Positions 31,811 to 41,716 of a stretch of DNA of 64,000 nt are shown here, piece by piece. The notes beneath the pieces were generated by a model that saw only the letters and a list, made by a program, of their open reading frames with translations, made no database searches and was not told where the DNA came from. This DNA comes from Variovorax sp. YR216 (GTDB taxonomy: Bacteria > Pseudomonadota > Gammaproteobacteria > Burkholderiales > Burkholderiaceae_C). Position 1 is the stretch's first letter. Each line of letters begins with the position of its first letter. A program made the translations under genes and the position numbers. The stretch lies in NCBI RefSeq assembly GCF_900107745.1, contig NZ_FNRO01000002.1:62001-126000 (forward strand), written 5' to 3'.

Positions 31811-32899
31811 TTAGCCGGTAATCGTCTTTTTGGTGATGGCAGCCACCACGGCATCGCCCATCTCGCGGGTTCCGACCTTGGTGGTACCTGCGGACCAGAT
31901 ATCTGCCGTGCGCAGCCCCTGAGCAAGCACGTGCTTGACCGCCGACTCGATCCGGTCGGCGGCTTCAGGCTGGTTCAGGGAGAAACGGAGCATCATGGCA
32001 GCAGACAGGATTGTAGCCAAAGGGTTGGCAATCCCTTTGCCCGCGATGTCCGGCGCGCTGCCGTGGCTGGGCTCGTAGAGGCCCTGGTTGCTCGAATTGA
32101 GCGACGCCGAGGGCAGCATGCCGATCGAACCGGTGAGCATGGCCGCTTCGTCGGAGAGGATGTCGCCGAACATGTTGCCGGTGACCACCACGTCGAACTT
32201 CTTGGGCGCCTTGACCAATTGCATGGCGGCGTTATCGACGTACATATGGTCGAGTTCCACGTCCGGGTATTCCTTGCCGACCTCGGTCACGATGTCCTTC
32301 CAGAACTGGAAGGTTTCGAGCACGTTGGCCTTGTCGACGCTGGTCACCCGCTTGCTGCGCTTGCGTGCGGCCTGGAAGGCGACGTGGGCGATGCGCTCGA
32401 CCTCCGGGCGCGAGTAGCGCATGGTGTCGAAGGCTTCCTCGGCGCCGGGGAAGTGGCCATCGACCGCGGTGCGGCGGCCGCGCGGCTGGCCGAAGTAGAT
32501 GTCGCCGGTCAGCTCGCGGATGATGAGGATGTCCAGTCCGGCGATGAGTTCGGGCTTGAGGCTCGATGCGTCGACGAGCTGTTCGTAGCAGATCGCCGGG
32601 CGGAAGTTGGCGAAGAGGCCCAGGTTCTTGCGCAGGCCCAGGATGGCCTGCTCGGGCCGCAGCGAGCGCTCGAGCTTGTCGTATTTCCAGTCGCCCACGG
32701 CGCCGAACAGGACCGCGTCCGCTTCCTTGGCGAGCTTGAGGGTCGATTCGGGCAGCGGATGGCCGTGCGCCTCGTAGGCAGCGCCGCCGACCAGCGCGGT
32801 TTCGGTTTCGAAGGAGAGGTCGAGCGCTTCGAGGACGCGCAAGGCTTCCGCGACGATTTCGGTGCCGATGCCGTCACCGGGCAGTACTGCGATCTTCAT
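31811..32899 (-). CDS. leuB: 3-isopropylmalate dehydrogenase
   Basis: LeuB oxidatively decarboxylates 3-isopropylmalate in leucine synthesis. The N-terminal [15 protein letters not shown], the substrate loop with [14 protein letters not shown], the [12 protein letters not shown] lysine motif and the [16 protein letters not shown] signature are all intact. At 362 residues it is full length. It follows leuD after 33 bases in the leuC-leuD-leuB order. Confidence 0.97.
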   Translation of the reverse strand: MKIAVLPGDGIGTEIVAEALRVLEALDLSFETETALVGGAAYEAHGHPLPESTLKLAKEADAVLFGAVGDWKYDKLERSLRPEQAILGLRKNLGLFANFRPAICYEQLVDASSLKPELIAGLDILIIRELTGDIYFGQPRGRRTAVDGHFPGAEEAFDTMRYSRPEVERIAHVAFQAARKRSKRVTSVDKANVLETFQFWKDIVTEVGKEYPDVELDHMYVDNAAMQLVKAPKKFDVVVTGNMFGDILSDEAAMLTGSIGMLPSASLNSSNQGLYEPSHGSAPDIAGKGIANPLATILSAAMMLRFSLNQPEAADRIESAVKHVLAQGLRTADIWSAGTTKVGTREMGDAVVAAITKKTITG

Positions 32900-32932
32900 G
32901 AGAGTCTTTTCTGAAGTTGAACGGAGGGTCGG

Positions 32933-33583
32933 TCAGGCAATCATCTGATGCGCCAGCCAGGGTTTCTTTGCCAGCCGCTCGGCTTCGAAGGCCTGGATCT
33001 TGTCCTTGTGGCGCAAGGTCAGGCCGATGTCGTCGAGACCGTTGAGCAGACAGTACTTGCGGAACGGCTGGATGTCGAAGGCGATTTCGCCGCCGTCGGG
33101 CTTGACGATGACCTGTCGATCGAGGTCGATCGTGAGGCTGTAGCCCGGGAAGGCGAAGGTCTCGTCGAAGAGTTGCGCGACCTTCGAATCCGGCAGCACG
33201 ATCGGCAGCAGGCCGTTCTTGAAGCAGTTGTTGAAGAAGATGTCGGCGAAGCTCGGCGCGATGATCGCGCGGAAGCCGTACTGGTCGAGCGCCCACGGCG
33301 CGTGTTCGCGCGACGAGCCGCAGCCGAAATTCTTGCGGGCAATGAGAACGGATGCGCCCGCATAGCGCGGCTGGTTCAGTATGAAATCCGGGTTGGGCTT
33401 GCGCGAATTCGGGTCTTGTCCCGGTTGGCCCGGGTCGAGGTAGCGCCACTCGTCGAACAGGTTCGGGCCGAAGCCGGTCTTGCGGATCGACTTCAGGAAC
33501 TGCTTCGGGATGATCGCGTCGGTGTCGACGTTCTCGCGGTCCATCGGCGCGACGAGGCCCTTGTGCACGGTGAATTTCTGCAT
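32933..33583 (-). CDS. leuD: Isopropylmalate isomerase small subunit
   Basis: LeuD completes the LeuCD isomerase that converts 2- to 3-isopropylmalate. Motifs: [12 protein letters not shown] near the N-terminus and [17 protein letters not shown]. The ATG at 33583 is preceded by AGAGGAG, which overlaps the leuC stop region, and gives 216 residues. The open frame continues further upstream, but those residues overlap leuC and are not conserved. Confidence 0.96.
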   Translation of the reverse strand: MQKFTVHKGLVAPMDRENVDTDAIIPKQFLKSIRKTGFGPNLFDEWRYLDPGQPGQDPNSRKPNPDFILNQPRYAGASVLIARKNFGCGSSREHAPWALDQYGFRAIIAPSFADIFFNNCFKNGLLPIVLPDSKVAQLFDETFAFPGYSLTIDLDRQVIVKPDGGEIAFDIQPFRKYCLLNGLDDIGLTLRHKDKIQAFEAERLAKKPWLAHQMIA

Positions 33584-33599
33584 GGTGTGGCTCCTCTGA

Positions 33600-35021
33600 T
33601 CAGGCGAATTGACGGACGTCGACGAAGTGGCCGTTGATGGCCGCAGCCGCCGCCATCGCGGGGCTGACGAGGTGGGTCCGGCCACCGGCGCCCTGCCGTC
33701 CTTCGAAGTTGCGGTTGCTGGTGGATGCGCAGCGTTCGCCCGGCTCCAGCCGGTCGGCGTTCATCGCGAGGCACATCGAGCAACCAGGCTCGCGCCACTC
33801 GAAACCCGCGGCCTTGAAGATCTGGTCCAGGCCTTCGCGCTCGGCCTGTTCCTTCACCACGCCGGAGCCCGGCACGACCATCGCGAGCTTGACGTTCTTC
33901 GCGACCTTCTGGCCCAGCTTCTTGACAATTGCGGCGGCTTCGCGCATGTCCTCGATGCGGCTGTTCGTGCACGAACCGATGAATACCTTGTCGATGAAGA
34001 TGTCGTTGATCGGCTTGTTCGGCTCCAGGCCCATGTAGGTGAGCGCGCGTTCGATCGCGTCACGCTTGTTGGCGTCTTTTTCCTTGTCCGGGTCGGGTAC
34101 GCGGCCGTCGATCGGCACGACCATTTCGGGCGACGTGCCCCAGGTGACCTGCGGACGGATCTGCGATGCGTCGAGTTCGACCACGGCATCGAAGTGCGCG
34201 CCCGGATCGGAATGCAGCGTCTTCCAGTATTCAACCGCCTGGTCCCACTCGACGCCGGTCGGCGAGAGCGGGCGGCCCTTGACGTAGGCGAGCGTCTTCT
34301 CGTCGACGGCGACCAGCCCTGCGCGCGCGCCGGCTTCGATCGCCATGTTGCAGACGGTCATGCGGCCTTCCATGCTGAGATCGCGGATCGCGGAGCCCGC
34401 GAATTCGATCGTGTAGCCGGTGCCGCCGGCGGTGCCGATCCTGCCGATGATCGCGAGCACGATGTCCTTGGCGGTGCAGCCCGGCGGCAGCTTGCCTTCG
34501 ACCTTCACGAGCAGGTTCTTGGCCTTCTTGGCGAGCAGCGTTTGCGTGGCCATGACGTGCTCGACTTCGCTCGTGCCGATGCCATGCGCCAGCGCGCCGA
34601 AGGCGCCGTGCGTCGAGGTGTGCGAGTCACCGCAGACCACCGTCATGCCCGGCAGCGTGGCGCCGGATTCGGGGCCGATCACGTGCACGATGCCCTGGCG
34701 CTTGCTCAGGAACGGGAAGAAGGCGGCGGCGCCGAATTCCTTGATGTTGCTGTCGAGCGTGGTGATCTGTTCCTTGCTGATCGGATCTTCGATGCCGTCG
34801 TACCCGCGCTCCCAGTGGGTGGTCGGCGTGTTGTGGTCGGCGGTGGCGACCACCGAGCTGATGCGCCACAGCTTGCGGCCTGCCTCACGCAGGCCTTCGA
34901 AAGCCTGGGGGCTGGTCACTTCATGGACGAGGTGCCGATCGATGTAGAGGATCGCGGTGCCGTCTTCCTCGGTGTGGACGACGTGTTCGTCCCAGAGTTT
35001 GTCGTAGAGCGTGCGTGCCAT
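33600..35021 (-). CDS. leuC: Isopropylmalate isomerase large subunit
   Basis: LeuC carries the [4Fe-4S] cluster of isopropylmalate isomerase; ligands Cys351 (GSCTNSR), Cys414 and Cys417 ([10 protein letters not shown]) are present. The sequence starts [15 protein letters not shown] from the ATG at 35021, giving 473 residues, normal length. It is 32 bases downstream of the LysR gene on the same strand and 16 bases upstream of leuD. Confidence 0.97.
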   Translation of the reverse strand: MARTLYDKLWDEHVVHTEEDGTAILYIDRHLVHEVTSPQAFEGLREAGRKLWRISSVVATADHNTPTTHWERGYDGIEDPISKEQITTLDSNIKEFGAAAFFPFLSKRQGIVHVIGPESGATLPGMTVVCGDSHTSTHGAFGALAHGIGTSEVEHVMATQTLLAKKAKNLLVKVEGKLPPGCTAKDIVLAIIGRIGTAGGTGYTIEFAGSAIRDLSMEGRMTVCNMAIEAGARAGLVAVDEKTLAYVKGRPLSPTGVEWDQAVEYWKTLHSDPGAHFDAVVELDASQIRPQVTWGTSPEMVVPIDGRVPDPDKEKDANKRDAIERALTYMGLEPNKPINDIFIDKVFIGSCTNSRIEDMREAAAIVKKLGQKVAKNVKLAMVVPGSGVVKEQAEREGLDQIFKAAGFEWREPGCSMCLAMNADRLEPGERCASTSNRNFEGRQGAGGRTHLVSPAMAAAAAINGHFVDVRQFA

Positions 35022-35053
35022 GGTGGTCTCTTTCGTGGGGAAATCTGTCGGCC

Positions 35054-35998
35054 TTACGCGGCGAGCACTTCGGCTGAAGCGGAAGGGGTATGAAGGTGCT
35101 TCACGAGCAGCCGGGCGGCGACGGGAAGCGAGGAAAAATCGCGGGCGACCAGCCGGATCTCGCGGTCGGCCCATGTGTCCTTGAGTGCGATGTTCTTGAG
35201 CCCGCGGCCGATCCCGCCTTGCATGAGCTCGAACGCGCGCAGCGGCATCACGCCGATGCCCAGGCCGTTGTCGATCATCCGGCACATGGCGTCGAGGCCG
35301 GTGACGTGGATGCGCAGCTTGATCGAGCGGCCTTCCGCAAGTGCCGCCTGGTGCATCGCCACGTAGATCGAGCTGTTGGTGTGCAGGCCGACGTGATCGA
35401 AGTCGAGCGATTCCGAGAAGTCGATGGCGTGCCGCTTCGCGAGCGCATGCCGCGCGGGGACCACGAGCACCAGCGCGTCGTGGCGATAGGGCAGGCTCTG
35501 GAGTTCTGTCGTGCCCTCGGGTACATGGCAGACGCCGAGGTCGGCAGCGCCTTCGTGCACGGCGCGCACGATCTCGCTGCTGAGATGTTCCTCGAGATCG
35601 ATCTTGATTGCGTCGTGCTCGCGGGTGAAGGCGCCGAGGTCTTCGGGCAGGAATTGCACGATCGCCGAGATGTTGGCGTGAACGCGGACGTGACCGCGAA
35701 CGCCATCCGCGTATTCGCTCAGCTCGCCTTGCATCTTTTCAAGGCTGTAGAGCACGGACCGCGCATGGTGCAGCAGGCTTTCGCCCGCGGGGGTCAGGTC
35801 GACCCCTCTCGCGTGTCGATAAAGCAGTGGCGTGCCGAGTGTCGCCTCGAGGTCCGACAGGCGCTTGCTGATCGCCGACGCCGCGATGAATTCGCGCTCC
35901 GCGGCCCGCCCGATGCTGCCGAGTTCGCAGACAGCCACGAACAACTGCAGCGACGTGAGGTCGATGCGGCGGGCAAAACTGCGTTCGGAAGCGATCAT
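35054..35998 (-). CDS. LysR-type transcriptional regulator upstream of leuCDB
   Basis: A winged helix-turn-helix lies in the first 70 residues ([41 protein letters not shown]), followed by a LysR substrate-binding domain ([14 protein letters not shown]). At 314 residues it is a full LysR protein. It points the same way as leuC and ends 32 bases before it, so it may be cotranscribed with the leucine genes or regulate them. The effector is unknown. Confidence 0.9.
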   Translation of the reverse strand: MIASERSFARRIDLTSLQLFVAVCELGSIGRAAEREFIAASAISKRLSDLEATLGTPLLYRHARGVDLTPAGESLLHHARSVLYSLEKMQGELSEYADGVRGHVRVHANISAIVQFLPEDLGAFTREHDAIKIDLEEHLSSEIVRAVHEGAADLGVCHVPEGTTELQSLPYRHDALVLVVPARHALAKRHAIDFSESLDFDHVGLHTNSSIYVAMHQAALAEGRSIKLRIHVTGLDAMCRMIDNGLGIGVMPLRAFELMQGGIGRGLKNIALKDTWADREIRLVARDFSSLPVAARLLVKHLHTPSASAEVLAA

Positions 35999-36117
35999 AG
36001 GGGCTTGGCATCTCGTTCAGAGATGGAGGCCCCTATTTTCTCCCTGTTTTACCCCCTCAGCCATCGTGATCCACGATGACTTTGCTGCTTTGGCGCGATG
36101 GGCGCCAAGCTCAGCTG

Positions 36118-36258
36118 TTACTGCTTCTTCTGAGCAGCGTCCTCCATCTTCTGGCCGCCCTTCTGGATGTCCTGGCCGGCACCCTTCATGGTGTTGCAGC
36201 CGGCCAGCGGGATGGTGAAAGCGAAAGTCACGGCGAGCAATGCGGCAAGTTTCTTCAT
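36118..36258 (-). CDS. Entericidin-type small lipoprotein
   Basis: This 46-residue product has a signal sequence ending in a lipobox (IPLAGC) with the lipidated Cys near residue 20, followed by the entericidin pattern NTMKGAGQDIQKGGQKMEDA. A strong AAGGAG site precedes the ATG at 36258. Entericidins A/B were first described as an antidote/toxin pair, but this locus has only one member. Single copies are common in betaproteobacteria and often stress-induced. Confidence 0.88.
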   Translation of the reverse strand: MKKLAALLAVTFAFTIPLAGCNTMKGAGQDIQKGGQKMEDAAQKKQ

Positions 36259-36281
36259 GACGGACTCCTTGGTCGGATGTT

Positions 36282-36312
36282 GAATAACGAGAGGAGTAAC
36301 CCTCCGCGTCAA
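36282..36312 (-). promoter_or_regulatory. Possible promoter of the entericidin gene
   Basis: On the minus strand TTGACG (36312-36307) is followed after 19 bases by TTATTC (36287-36282), about 24 bases before the start codon. The spacer is longer than ideal, so the call is tentative. Confidence 0.35.
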
Positions 36313-36357
36313 AAGTTACCGGTCCCGTCATGAGTCGCCTGTAAGCCAAAACGCAAG

Positions 36358-36379
36358 AAAGCTGCCCGAGGGCAGCTTT
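36358..36379 (-). terminator. Terminator after gltA
   Basis: AAAGCTGCC pairs perfectly with GGCAGCTTT around a four-base loop, and on the minus strand it is followed by a T-rich tail (CTTGCGTTTT). It lies 24 bases beyond the gltA stop and would end the sdhCDAB-sdhE-gltA message. Confidence 0.8.
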
Positions 36380-36402
36380 CCTGGATGAGCGCAAAGCGGA
36401 AA

Positions 36403-37713
36403 TCAGCGTTGCGCGATGGGCTTGACGTCGCGCTTGGCCGAGCCTTCGAACAGCTGGCGCGGGCGGCCGATCTTGTAGTCGGGGTCGCCGATCATTTCGT
36501 TCAGCTGGGCGATCCAGCCGACCGTGCGGGCGAGCGCGAAGATGGCAGTGAAGAGCGGCACGGGGATACCGATCGCGCGTTGCACGATGCCGGAATAGAA
36601 GTCGACGTTCGGGTAGAGCTTGCGCGACACGAAGTATTCGTCTTCCAGTGCGATCTTCTCGAGCGCCATGGCCAGCTTGAACAGCGGATCGTTCTCGAGA
36701 CCCAGTTCGCCGAGCACTTCCTTGCAGGTTTCCTGCATGAGCTTGGCGCGCGGGTCGTAGTTCTTGTACACGCGGTGACCGAAGCCCATCAGCTTGACGT
36801 TGGAGTTTTTGTCCTTGACCTGCTTGATGAACTCGCCGATCTTCTCGACGCCACCCGCCTTCTGGATGTCGTAGAGCATGTTGAGTGCCGCTTCATTGGC
36901 GCCGCCGTGAGCGGGGCCCCAGAGGCATGCGACACCGGCTGCGATCGCGGCGAACGGGTTGGTGCCCGACGAGCCGCACAGGCGCACGGTCGAGGTCGAA
37001 GCGTTCTGCTCGTGGTCGGCGTGGAGGATGAAGATGCGGTCGAGCGCGCGCTCGAGCACCGGGCTCACCTTGTACTCTTCGCACGGCGTCGCGAACATCA
37101 TGTGCAGGAAGTTGCCTGCGTAGCTGAGTTCGTTCTTCGGGTACATGTAGGGCTGGCCCACGGTGTACTTGTAGGCCATGGCGACCAGCGTCGGCATCTT
37201 CGCGATCAGGCGGATCGCGGCGATCTCCCGGTGCTTCGGATTGTTGATGTCCGTGCTGTCGTGATAGAAGGCCGACAGCGCGCCGACGAGGCCGGTCATG
37301 ATCGCCATCGGGTGCGCATCACGACGGAAGCCGCGCAGGAAGAACTGCATCTGCTCGTTGACCATCGTGTGGTTGGTCACCAGCTTCGTGAAGGTGGTCT
37401 TCTGGTCTGCGTTGGGGAGCTCTCCATAGAGCAGCAGGTGGCAGGTCTCGAGGAAGTCGCAGTTCGTCGCGAGCTGCTCGATCGGGTAGCCGCGGTACAG
37501 CAGCTCGCCCTTGTCGCCATCGATGTAGGTGATGGCCGATTCGCACGACGCGGTGGACATGAAGCCGGGGTCGTACGTGAACATGCCCGTCTGGGCGTAG
37601 AGCTTGCGGATGTCGATCACGTCCGGGCCCATGGTGCCCTTGTAGATCGGTAGGTCGACGCTTTGTCCGCCGTTGCTGAACGACAGGGTGGCCTTGGTCT
37701 CGGATGCTTTCAT
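36403..37713 (-). CDS. gltA: Citrate synthase (type II)
   Basis: GltA condenses acetyl-CoA and oxaloacetate. Catalytic residues His269 (GPAHGGANE), His313 ([13 protein letters not shown]) and Asp371 (YPNVDFYSG) are all present. The protein is 436 residues with the N-terminal domain of the hexameric, NADH-sensitive type. I use the ATG at 37713; an in-frame TTG five codons upstream is possible. It is the last gene of the sdh-gltA run, 23 bases after sdhE. Confidence 0.97.
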   Translation of the reverse strand: MKASETKATLSFSNGGQSVDLPIYKGTMGPDVIDIRKLYAQTGMFTYDPGFMSTASCESAITYIDGDKGELLYRGYPIEQLATNCDFLETCHLLLYGELPNADQKTTFTKLVTNHTMVNEQMQFFLRGFRRDAHPMAIMTGLVGALSAFYHDSTDINNPKHREIAAIRLIAKMPTLVAMAYKYTVGQPYMYPKNELSYAGNFLHMMFATPCEEYKVSPVLERALDRIFILHADHEQNASTSTVRLCGSSGTNPFAAIAAGVACLWGPAHGGANEAALNMLYDIQKAGGVEKIGEFIKQVKDKNSNVKLMGFGHRVYKNYDPRAKLMQETCKEVLGELGLENDPLFKLAMALEKIALEDEYFVSRKLYPNVDFYSGIVQRAIGIPVPLFTAIFALARTVGWIAQLNEMIGDPDYKIGRPRQLFEGSAKRDVKPIAQR

Positions 37714-37736
37714 TTCGGGGTCTTTCAATGGAATGT

Positions 37737-38039
37737 TCAGGAAGATAGGGATCGCGCACCGTCAGTGCGCATCAGCTGCAGCAGTTCGATCACCCCGGCC
37801 CCGGCCCATGCGGGCTCAGGCTCCTTTCGCGCAAGCAGAAGGTCGAGCAGATCGTTGTCCGACAGGTCCATCAATGTCTCCAGTGCCTGTGCCTGCCTCA
37901 CGGTCAGGCTTTCTTCGTGCCGTTCGAAAAAACGGGCAATGAACAGGTCGTTTTCGAGCAGGCCCCGGCGACAGCGCCATTTCAGCTTGCTCAGCGCGCG
38001 TACGCCGATCGGCTGGTCGAGGTCGTCTGGGGCTTGCAT
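37737..38039 (-). CDS. sdhE: FAD assembly factor SdhE
   Basis: SdhE promotes covalent attachment of FAD to SdhA. The 100-residue product contains the family motif [15 protein letters not shown] (the RGxxE motif) and a helical C-terminal half. The ATG at 38039 is chosen over a TTG three codons earlier. It sits directly between sdhB and gltA, which is the usual betaproteobacterial location and strongly supports the role. Confidence 0.93.
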   Translation of the reverse strand: MQAPDDLDQPIGVRALSKLKWRCRRGLLENDLFIARFFERHEESLTVRQAQALETLMDLSDNDLLDLLLARKEPEPAWAGAGVIELLQLMRTDGARSLSS

Positions 38040-38054
38040 GGGGTCCAAAACCGC

Positions 38055-38756
38055 TTAGATGGCGCGACGCACCATCAATTCCTTGATCTTGCCGATGGCC
38101 TTGGTGGGGTTCAGGCCCTTCGGGCACACATCCACGCAGTTCATGATCGTGTGGCAGCGGAACAGGCGATACGGGTCCTCGAGGTTGTCAAGGCGCTCGC
38201 CGGTGGCTTCGTCGCGGCTGTCCGCGATAAAGCGGTAGGCTTGCAGCAGGCCGGCCGGGCCGACGAACTTGTCGGGGTTCCACCAGAAGCTCGGGCAGCT
38301 CGTCGAGCAGCTCGCGCACAGGATGCACTCGTACAGGCCGTTGAGCTCGTCGCGCTCTTCGGGCGACTGCAGGCGCTCCTTCTCGGGCGGCACCGTGTCG
38401 TTCTGGAGATAGGGCTTGATCGAGTTGTACTGCTTGAAGAACTGCGTCATGTCCACGATCAGGTCGCGGATCACCGGCAGACCAGGCAGCGGCTTGAGGA
38501 CGATCGTGCCCTTGAGCGTGCGCATGTTGGTCAGGCACGCGAGGCCGTTCTTGCCGTTGATGTTCATCGCGTCCGAGCCGCAAACGCCTTCGCGGCACGA
38601 GCGGCGGAACGAGATGGTGGGATCCTGCGCCTTGAGCTTGATCAGGGCGTCGAGCAGCATGCGCTCGTGGCCATCAAGCTCGACCTCGACGGTCTGCATG
38701 TAGGGCTTGGCATCCTTGTCGGGATCGTAGCGGTAGATCTGGAAAGTGCGCTTCAT
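38055..38756 (-). CDS. sdhB: Succinate dehydrogenase iron-sulfur subunit
   Basis: SdhB carries electrons from FAD to quinone through three clusters. The [2Fe-2S] ligands lie in [21 protein letters not shown] as two clusters of Cys, the [4Fe-4S] in [12 protein letters not shown] and the [3Fe-4S] region in [14 protein letters not shown]. The protein is 233 residues, complete. It lies 21 bases after sdhA and 15 bases before sdhE. Confidence 0.97.
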   Translation of the reverse strand: MKRTFQIYRYDPDKDAKPYMQTVEVELDGHERMLLDALIKLKAQDPTISFRRSCREGVCGSDAMNINGKNGLACLTNMRTLKGTIVLKPLPGLPVIRDLIVDMTQFFKQYNSIKPYLQNDTVPPEKERLQSPEERDELNGLYECILCASCSTSCPSFWWNPDKFVGPAGLLQAYRFIADSRDEATGERLDNLEDPYRLFRCHTIMNCVDVCPKGLNPTKAIGKIKELMVRRAI

Positions 38757-38777
38757 CGTGAAAACCTTGTTGTGTGC

Positions 38778-40586
38778 TCAGAACGTGCGGACCTTGGGCG
38801 GCACGGTGTCCACCGTCAGCGGCTTCAGGCGGACGGGCTTGTACGAGAGGCGATTGCCCTCGCTGTACCAGAGGGTGTGCTTCATCCAGTTGGCATCGTC
38901 GCGGCCGAGCGGTGCGACCGGATCGTCCGCTGGACGCTCGTAGTCCTCGACCGTGTGGGCGCCGCGGCATTCCTTGCGCGCCGCAGCCGAGACCATGGTG
39001 GCCTGCGCGACTTCGATCAGGTTGTCGACTTCGAGCGCTTCGATGCGCGCGGTGTTGAAGACGCGCGACTTGTCCGCCAGCGTGACCTTGGAGACGCGCT
39101 CGCGCACCGTGGCGATCTTGCGGACACCTTCGTCCATCGAGGCCTGCTTGCGGAACACGGCGGCATGCTGCTGCATGACCGAGCGGATCTCGTTGGCCAC
39201 GTCCTGCGCGTATTCGCCACCGGTCGACTTCTCGAGCGCGTTGAGGCGCTCGAGCGTGCGATCGGCCGCATCGGCCGGCAGCGGCTTGTGTTCCTTCTGC
39301 TTGTCGTTGAACGCGACGATGTGGTTGCCGGCCGCACGACCAAACACCAGCAGGTCGAGCAGCGAGTTGGTGCCCAGGCGGTTCGCGCCGTGCACGCTCA
39401 CGCACGAGCATTCGCCGACCGCGTAGAGGCCGTTCACGACAGCGTTGTGCTCGTCGCCCTGCTGCACCACCACCTGTCCGTTGATGTTGGTGGGGATGCC
39501 GCCCATCTGGTAGTGGATGGTCGGCACGACCGGGATCGGTTCCTTCGTGATGTCGACGTTCGCGAAGTTGACGCCGATCTCGTACACCGAGGGCAGGCGC
39601 TTGTGGATCGTCTCGGCGCCGAGGTGGTCGAGCTTGAGCAGCACGTAGTCCTTGTTCGGACCGCAGCCGCGACCTTCCTTGATTTCCTGGTCCATCGAGC
39701 GCGAGACGAAGTCGCGCGGCGCGAGGTCCTTCAGCGTCGGTGCGTAGCGCTCCATGAAGCGCTCGCCGTTGCTGTTCAGCAGGATCGCGCCTTCGCCGCG
39801 GCAGCCTTCGGTCAGCAGCACGCCGGCACCGGCGACGCCGGTCGGGTGGAACTGCCAGAACTCCATGTCCTGCAGCGGGATGCCGGCGCGTGCGGCCATG
39901 CCGAGACCGTCTCCGGTGTTGATGAAGGCGTTGGTCGAAGCCGCGAAGATGCGGCCTGCGCCGCCGGTCGCCAGCAGCACGGTCTTGGCCTGCAGGATGT
40001 GCAGGTCGCCGGTTTCCATTTCGAGGGCGGTCACGCCGACCACGTCACCCTCGGCGTCTCGGATCAGGTCGAGCGCCATCCATTCGACGAAGAACTGGGT
40101 GCGAGCCTCGACGTTCTTTTGATAGAGCGTGTGCAGCATCGCGTGGCCGGTACGGTCGGCCGCCGCGCAGGCGCGCTGCACGGGCTTCTCGCCGTAGTTG
40201 GCCGTGTGGCCGCCGAAAGGGCGCTGGTAGATGGTGCCATCCGGGTTGCGGTCGAAGGGCATGCCGAAGTGCTCGAGCTCGTACACGACCTTCGGCGCTT
40301 CACGGCACATGAACTCGATCGCGTCCTGGTCGCCGAGCCAGTCGGAGCCCTTGACGGTGTCGTAGAAGTGGTAGTGCCAGTTGTCTTCGCTCATGTTGCC
40401 GAGCGATGCGCCCACGCCGCCCTGTGCGGCGACGGTGTGCGAACGGGTCGGGAACACCTTCGACAGCACGGCCACGTTGAGACCGGCACGCGAGAGTTGC
40501 AGCGATGCGCGCATGCCGGAGCCGCCGGCGCCGATGATGACGACGTCGAACTTGCGCTTGGTGATTTGTTCTTTGGTGTAGGTCAT
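38778..40586 (-). CDS. sdhA: Succinate dehydrogenase flavoprotein subunit
   Basis: SdhA oxidises succinate to fumarate. The FAD-binding GAGGSGMRASLQ is at the N-terminus and the covalent FAD attachment residue is His50 in TRSHTVAAQGG. The active-site HPTGVAGAG and RGEGAIL stretches follow. At 602 residues it is full length; the ATG at 40586 is favoured over an upstream codon. A GC-rich repeat element lies in the 87 bases between sdhD and sdhA. Confidence 0.97.
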   Translation of the reverse strand: MTYTKEQITKRKFDVVIIGAGGSGMRASLQLSRAGLNVAVLSKVFPTRSHTVAAQGGVGASLGNMSEDNWHYHFYDTVKGSDWLGDQDAIEFMCREAPKVVYELEHFGMPFDRNPDGTIYQRPFGGHTANYGEKPVQRACAAADRTGHAMLHTLYQKNVEARTQFFVEWMALDLIRDAEGDVVGVTALEMETGDLHILQAKTVLLATGGAGRIFAASTNAFINTGDGLGMAARAGIPLQDMEFWQFHPTGVAGAGVLLTEGCRGEGAILLNSNGERFMERYAPTLKDLAPRDFVSRSMDQEIKEGRGCGPNKDYVLLKLDHLGAETIHKRLPSVYEIGVNFANVDITKEPIPVVPTIHYQMGGIPTNINGQVVVQQGDEHNAVVNGLYAVGECSCVSVHGANRLGTNSLLDLLVFGRAAGNHIVAFNDKQKEHKPLPADAADRTLERLNALEKSTGGEYAQDVANEIRSVMQQHAAVFRKQASMDEGVRKIATVRERVSKVTLADKSRVFNTARIEALEVDNLIEVAQATMVSAAARKECRGAHTVEDYERPADDPVAPLGRDDANWMKHTLWYSEGNRLSYKPVRLKPLTVDTVPPKVRTF

Positions 40587-40600
40587 GGGGTCAGGACTCC

Positions 40601-40643
40601 TGCCGGGCCGCCCCAAGGGAGGCCTCGCCCCCGCGGGGGGCAG
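40601..40643. repeat. GC-rich palindromic element between sdhD and sdhA
   Basis: A GGCCGCCCC-AAGGGAGG stretch is followed by the perfect palindrome CCCCCGCGGGGG. It shares the GCCGGGCCGC core with the repeat at 41630 but is otherwise different. It sits inside the sdh operon, so if it forms hairpins they would be in the sdhCDAB transcript. Confidence 0.5.
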
Positions 40644-40673
40644 CGATTACGTGAAACGAAAAGCGTGGGGGCA

Positions 40674-41039
40674 TCACAGCCTCCAGAGCACTTGAATGGC
40701 CCAACCCGCGCATGCCACAAGCCAGACGATCGTGAAAACTTGCAGGACGAGGCGGATGCCGACAGGCTGGACGTAGTCCATCCACACGTCGCGCATGCCG
40801 ACCCACACGTGATAGAGCAGCGAAGCAATGACGACGAAGGTCAGCACCTTCATCCACTGCGCGGCGAAGATGCCGGCCCAGAGGTCGTAGCCGATGGGGC
40901 CTCTCGTGAAGATGACCTGCAGCAGAAGAATCAGGGTGAAGAGCGCCATGAGGGCGCCCGTGATGCGCTGGCTGAGCCAGTCGCGAAGACCATAGTGCGC
41001 GCCGACGACGGTACGCTTGGAGCCGTAGTTCACAGACAT
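40674..41039 (-). CDS. sdhD: Succinate dehydrogenase membrane anchor SdhD
   Basis: SdhD is a three-helix membrane subunit that helps bind haem b and quinone. The 121-residue product has helices around LMALFTLILLLQVIF, KVLTFVVIASLLYHVWVG and VLQVFTIVWLVACAGWAI. The LYHVWVGMRDVWMDYV segment includes the expected haem-ligand His and quinone-site residues. It lies 13 bases after sdhC. Confidence 0.94.
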   Translation of the reverse strand: MSVNYGSKRTVVGAHYGLRDWLSQRITGALMALFTLILLLQVIFTRGPIGYDLWAGIFAAQWMKVLTFVVIASLLYHVWVGMRDVWMDYVQPVGIRLVLQVFTIVWLVACAGWAIQVLWRL

Positions 41040-41052
41040 CGATTGCTCCTAA

Positions 41053-41499
41053 TCAGTACAGGCCGAACAGCTTGGCGCCGAGGATCACGGTCAGCGCGAT
41101 GCTGATGACGAGCGTCGCGACCGCCGAGCTCTTGCCGAATTCCTTGCTCACGGCGGCGTGGCTCACATCCATCCACAGATGGCGCAGGCCGGCAATGATG
41201 TGATGCAGGTAGGCCCAGATCAGTGCGAGGGCCACGAGCTTGATGAACCAGCCCGGAACGAAACCAAGGCCGCTGTTGAAGGCGGCCTTGAAACGGGCAA
41301 ACGAGATTTCGGAGGAGACCGACGTGTCGAACATCCAGATGATGAACGGCAGCAGCAGGAACATCAGCACGCCGCTCACACGGTGGAGGATCGACACGAT
41401 GCCCGCAGCGGGCAGGCGGTAGGTCCTGAGGTCGGTGAATGCGTTGATGTTGCGGAATTCGCGCCGCGGTGGTCGGGGTGGTGTGGCCAGCTCTGTCAT
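41053..41499 (-). CDS. sdhC: Succinate dehydrogenase cytochrome b556 subunit SdhC
   Basis: SdhC is the second membrane anchor. The family motif SILHRVSGVLMF and the haem-ligand region HHIIAGLRHLWMD are visible, with three membrane helices in 148 residues. It is the first gene of sdhCDAB-sdhE-gltA on the minus strand. The 217-base gap upstream, to the gntR gene, contains the dispersed repeat copy B and a TAGAAT-like box on this strand. Confidence 0.95.
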   Translation of the reverse strand: MTELATPPRPPRREFRNINAFTDLRTYRLPAAGIVSILHRVSGVLMFLLLPFIIWMFDTSVSSEISFARFKAAFNSGLGFVPGWFIKLVALALIWAYLHHIIAGLRHLWMDVSHAAVSKEFGKSSAVATLVISIALTVILGAKLFGLY

Positions 41500-41629
41500 G
41501 TGGGCTTTCGGTATTTTTAGATGGGCGGCTTGATCTGTAGCAGAAATGCAAACAACTCAAAATTCTATTGCAACGCAGCAACCTGTTGCTCGTCCTCAGG
41601 CTTGCTCGCTGCGCGTGCGCGTTCGCGAA

Positions 41630-41686
41630 ATACCGCGGAACCGGCTTTGCCGGGCCGCAGGCATTGCCCCCTGAAAGGGGGTGTCC
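41630..41686. repeat. Dispersed palindromic intergenic repeat, copy B
   Basis: ATACCGCGGA, CCGGCT-T-TGCCGG, CCGC, GG-ATT and GCCCCCTG-AAGGGGG follow in the same order and orientation as in copy A at 23030-23092, with a few substitutions. Nested arms and the C5/G5 hairpin are conserved. This copy lies between gntR and sdhC, both on the minus strand. Confidence 0.75.
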
Positions 41687-41716
41687 GAGCCACACGCATT
41701 GGGCGAGGCTGGGTGT

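Noticed and set aside
37917..41105. 1062-codon open frame on the plus strand opposite sdhBADC
   Set aside because: Antisense to complete sdh genes; composition dominated by Val, Arg, His, Asp and Ala without domains.
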